A DNA stretch of 64,000 nt. Source: Megamonas hypermegale. Its GTDB lineage: Bacteria; Bacillota; Negativicutes; Selenomonadales; Selenomonadaceae. Position numbers and translations under genes: made by a program. The notes beneath the pieces are model-generated. The model saw only the letters and a program-made list of their open reading frames with translations, did no database searches and had not been told where the DNA came from. Location: contig NZ_LT906446.1 of the NCBI RefSeq assembly GCF_900187035.1, positions 1,116,001 to 1,180,000 on the forward strand, written 5' to 3'. Below, one piece after another: positions 61,505 to 64,000 of this stretch (the stretch's first letter is position 1; each line of letters opens with the position of its first letter).

Positions 61505-62758
61505 TTAAGATAATAATTCAATATCAGTATTTACTTTTTCTGGAATTTTATCAAACAAGTACTTTCCGTTTCTAATAGAGGCTAATACACCTGCACGTTC
61601 ACAAATTGCTTCAAATTCGCTTTTAGCATTAATAACAATAAAATTAGCATCATTTCCAATTTCAATTCCATAAACATCATCTAAATTCATGGTTTTAGCT
61701 CCATTTATTGTAATTAAATCCAAAGCGTTATCAATTTCACCAAAAGACATCATCTGACAAATATGAATTCCATGGTCTAAAATATTCATCATATTTCCAT
61801 TTCCTAAAGGATACCATGGGTCTGATATGGAGTCTTGAGCAAAGCAAACATTTATATGATTATCATTTAATTCTTTTACTCTTGTCAATCCTCTGCGTTT
61901 TGGATATGTATCCTGACGACCTTGGAGATAGATATTTTCTGTAGGACATGAAATAAAATTCATCTTTGTTTTACATAATAAATTCATCAATCTAAAAACA
62001 TAGGCATTATTGGCTGAACCTAATGAACAAGTATGACTTGCTGTAGTTTTTTTATCTATTCCTTCCATATAGGTGAGCGCTGCTAATAATTCTACATATC
62101 GAGATTGTTCATCATCTGTTTCATCACAATGAACATCTATTAAGCGATCATATTTTAAAGCTAATTCAACTGCTTTATGAATAGATTTTTCACCAAATTC
62201 TTTGGCATATTCAAAATGAGGTATTGCTCCTACACAATCTGCCCCCATTTTTAAACCTTCTTCAACTAATTCTACGCCATTTTTATATGCATACATTCCT
62301 TCTTGTGGAAAAGATACTATTTGAATTGTTACAATATCTTTTAATTCTTCTTTTAACTCTAAAATAGCTTCTAATGCTTCAAAATTTTTATTAGTTACAT
62401 CTACATGTGTTCTAATATACTGAACTCCTGCTAGTACTTCTTTTTTTATAGCTTTTTTAGCTCTATATTTTATATTTTCTTTTGTAAATTTAGATTTTGT
62501 TTCGCTCCAGCGTTGTATTCCTTCAAATAATGTTCCTGTTTTGTTAGTTGCTCCTTCAGCTTTAGCAGTAAACACATAATCCAAATGTATATGCGGGTCT
62601 ACATATGGAGGTACTACTAAATTACCTTTTAAATCAATAACATTATAATCTTCTTGTACTTCGATTTTGCCAATTCTTTCAAATTTGCCATCACTAACTA
62701 AAATAGATTGTAAATCTTTTATGTCTTTTAAACGAACATTTATAAACAAAGTTTTCAT
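61505..62758 (-). CDS. Cytosine deaminase-like amidohydrolase (candidate creatinine deaminase)
   Basis: 417-residue metal-dependent hydrolase of the CodA family. Metal ligands: DPHIHLD (His56, His58), DVHCDETDDEQSR and SHTCSLGSANNAY, followed by CFAQDSISDPWYPLGNG with the catalytic-site Asp. CodA enzymes deaminate cytosine; close relatives deaminate creatinine or isoguanine. Here it follows a creatininase and a symporter in one operon, which favours creatinine (to N-methylhydantoin) as substrate. That is inference from context. ATG start with GGAG upstream. Confidence 0.85.
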   Translation of the reverse strand: MKTLFINVRLKDIKDLQSILVSDGKFERIGKIEVQEDYNVIDLKGNLVVPPYVDPHIHLDYVFTAKAEGATNKTGTLFEGIQRWSETKSKFTKENIKYRAKKAIKKEVLAGVQYIRTHVDVTNKNFEALEAILELKEELKDIVTIQIVSFPQEGMYAYKNGVELVEEGLKMGADCVGAIPHFEYAKEFGEKSIHKAVELALKYDRLIDVHCDETDDEQSRYVELLAALTYMEGIDKKTTASHTCSLGSANNAYVFRLMNLLCKTKMNFISCPTENIYLQGRQDTYPKRRGLTRVKELNDNHINVCFAQDSISDPWYPLGNGNMMNILDHGIHICQMMSFGEIDNALDLITINGAKTMNLDDVYGIEIGNDANFIVINAKSEFEAICERAGVLASIRNGKYLFDKIPEKVNTDIELLS

Positions 62759-62790
62759 GATATATTATCTCCTACGTGCTATCAAAAATC

Positions 62791-63543
62791 TTAGATGTTA
62801 AATTCTTTTTTACAGATATTTACCAATTCAGGTAAAACTTTATCAACTATTATTTTACCTTTTTCAGCACTAGAATAAGCACAACTTGCTAATGCGCCTG
62901 ATTCTGGCACATCATCTTTTTTCAATGGATATCTAAAATAAGGCAATGCATTTGTTGATACCACATCTACTGTTCTATCCATTCTGCAAAGTTGCGGTGC
63001 AAAATATAACATCAAAGATGTTTCTGTTACAGCTGCATGTTCTAATGCCCAACCAGGGAAAGGAACTTTATCAAATATCAAATCTATCACATCTTCAGGC
63101 ATTGGGTCCCACCAATTAGACTCAACAATTGTTGCTGCTCCATTTGTTTCTCTATTGACTAAATCCATTGCTTCAACTACGAATGCTTCATTTTCAAAAT
63201 GTGCATTCATAATGAAAATTTTTGTAAATCCATCTCTTACTAATTCCATCAATATATCATGAACTAAATAAATTAAAGTGCTACCATTTAAATCTATTGT
63301 TCCTGGAAATAATGGACCGCCACCGCTTAAGGGTTTTGATTTATAACCATAAACGATTGTCGGCATCACTACTCCATCTATTTTTTCTGCTAAATGTAGG
63401 GAAAATTGTTCTGCTATTTTAGCATCTGTACATAAAGGAAGATGTAAAGCGTGTTGCTCTGTTGAACCGATTGGTAAAATAACTACTTTATCTTTCTTAT
63501 CATTGAATTCTGGCCAAGTTAAATCATGCATATAATACGACAT
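62791..63543 (-). CDS. Creatininase (creatinine amidohydrolase family)
   Basis: 250 residues. The metal and catalytic residues of the Pseudomonas creatininase are all present: GSTEQHALHLPLCTD (Glu29, His31, Asp40), NAHFEN (His115, Glu117), the tryptophan region SNWWDP, and GWALEH (Trp, His). YGYKSKPLSGGGPLFPGT and TETSLMLYF also match true creatininases rather than mycofactocin-type paralogues. It would interconvert creatinine and creatine. Thirty-two bases upstream of the deaminase-like gene, downstream of the symporter. Confidence 0.88.
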   Translation of the reverse strand: MSYYMHDLTWPEFNDKKDKVVILPIGSTEQHALHLPLCTDAKIAEQFSLHLAEKIDGVVMPTIVYGYKSKPLSGGGPLFPGTIDLNGSTLIYLVHDILMELVRDGFTKIFIMNAHFENEAFVVEAMDLVNRETNGAATIVESNWWDPMPEDVIDLIFDKVPFPGWALEHAAVTETSLMLYFAPQLCRMDRTVDVVSTNALPYFRYPLKKDDVPESGALASCAYSSAEKGKIIVDKVLPELVNICKKEFNI

Positions 63544-63579
63544 ATAAATTCCTCTTTCCTTTAATAAACTAACAAATTA

Positions 63580-64000
63580 TCATTTAGCTTCTATTACATT
63601 GCTAATTAAAGCTTTATTTTTTTTATTAATAACTGTAGAAATCACTATCATGCAGATAGCAGCTACAACAATAGCCATCAAGCCTGCAAACCAGAAGTTG
63701 AAACCAACTACATAGTTGAAAATGATATAAGCAATTGGTCCAACAATAGATGAAACTATTGCTCCTTCTTTAGTAGATTTTTTAGAAACAATAGCTGCAA
63801 ATAATGGAATACCAATACAGGAACCTATTCCACTCAATCCTAAGTACAATACAACGGATAAAAATTCTGGTGGGTCAACATAGTTAAATGCAAAACAGAT
63901 AAATGCTACTACTACAATCGCAATTCTAGTAACTAAAACTTCTTTTTCTGGTGTAGCATTTTTATTTATAGTTTTAGAATAGAAATCTCTACCTACTGCC
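63580..64000 (-). CDS. Sodium:solute symporter, C-terminal part (runs off the window)
   Basis: The last 140 residues of an SSS-family transporter. The frame is open to the window edge: AVGRDFYSKTIN is the typical SSS block that follows the sixth or seventh helix, then FVDPPEFL-like NYVDPPEFLSVV, GIGSCIGIPLFAAIVSKKSTKEGAIVSS, and two final membrane helices. Genes of this family import pantothenate, proline or other small solutes. With the creatininase and deaminase-like genes 37 bases downstream it is a candidate creatinine/creatine importer. The start of the gene is outside the window. Confidence 0.9.
   Translation of the reverse strand, partial: AVGRDFYSKTINKNATPEKEVLVTRIAIVVVAFICFAFNYVDPPEFLSVVLYLGLSGIGSCIGIPLFAAIVSKKSTKEGAIVSSIVGPIAYIIFNYVVGFNFWFAGLMAIVVAAICMIVISTVINKKNKALISNVIEAK

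Overview
The window is about 64 kb of AT-rich bacterial DNA. The gene content is Firmicute: a YerC-type TrpR-like regulator, HisZ with short HisG, a DUF881/Sbp/FtsZ cluster and a type I-B CRISPR system. Yet it also encodes a TonB-dependent outer-membrane receptor and a phosphoethanolamine-transferase-like sulfatase of the lipid A/LPS-modifying type. Firmicute genes plus an outer membrane point to the Negativicutes, perhaps a gut genus such as Megamonas. That placement is inferred from gene content; no rRNA gene is present.

Layout. 1-1.5 kb: sulfur amino acid genes (metY end, cysK). 1.7-5.0 kb: murQ-murP-mupG, a complete route for taking up and splitting MurNAc-containing sugars. 5.2-9.1 kb: two secreted, highly charged paralogues, a TonB receptor and an unknown membrane protein. 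9.2-11.8 kb: bioY-bioD-bioA. 12-17.1 kb: an Fsa-type aldolase, a candidate small RNA facing a small ORF, and a six-gene sorbitol PTS operon with its SorC regulator. 17.4-26.8 kb: yerC followed by a his operon with every biosynthetic step except histidinol-phosphatase, plus an HD-domain protein and a SagB-type oxidoreductase. 27-34 kb: PEtN transferase, DEAD-box helicase, cinA, rimO and an orphan substrate-binding protein. 34.3-47.7 kb: a division/cell-wall (dcw) cluster (ftsZ, sbp, DUF881, ftsQ, ddl, murC, murG, murD, mraY, murF, murE, ftsL, rsmH) with no ftsA, ftsW, ftsI, murB or mraZ. 47.8-50.4 kb: polysaccharide deacetylase, a diverged Lgt paralogue, a DUF1858 protein and a YbaK-type deacylase. 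50.4-61.3 kb: a complete type I-B CRISPR-Cas locus. 61.5-64 kb: a cytosine-deaminase-like hydrolase, a creatininase and a sodium:solute symporter, which together look like a creatinine utilisation cluster.

The CRISPR-Cas locus is the most interesting part. One operon (cas6-cas8b-cas7-cas5-cas3-cas4-cas1-cas2) reads towards an array of 22 thirty-base repeats. The repeats decay away from the leader, and the leader has a recognisable promoter. A strong TTGACA-N17-TATTAT promoter drives the cas operon through a leader of about 190 nt that contains a perfect 20-bp inverted repeat. A lone degenerate copy of the CRISPR repeat lies between cas5 and cas3, just upstream of the cas3 ribosome-binding site. 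It could be a Cas6 cleavage site in the cas mRNA or a Cas-regulating guide RNA.

Other points worth following are an Lgt paralogue that has lost its expected catalytic residues, the HD protein filling the only gap in the his operon, the overlapping antisense RNA/small ORF at 12.7-12.85 kb, and several perfect palindromes at promoters (bioY, srl, yerC). All coordinates, promoters and repeats were read by eye. Functions come from motif recognition without database searches.
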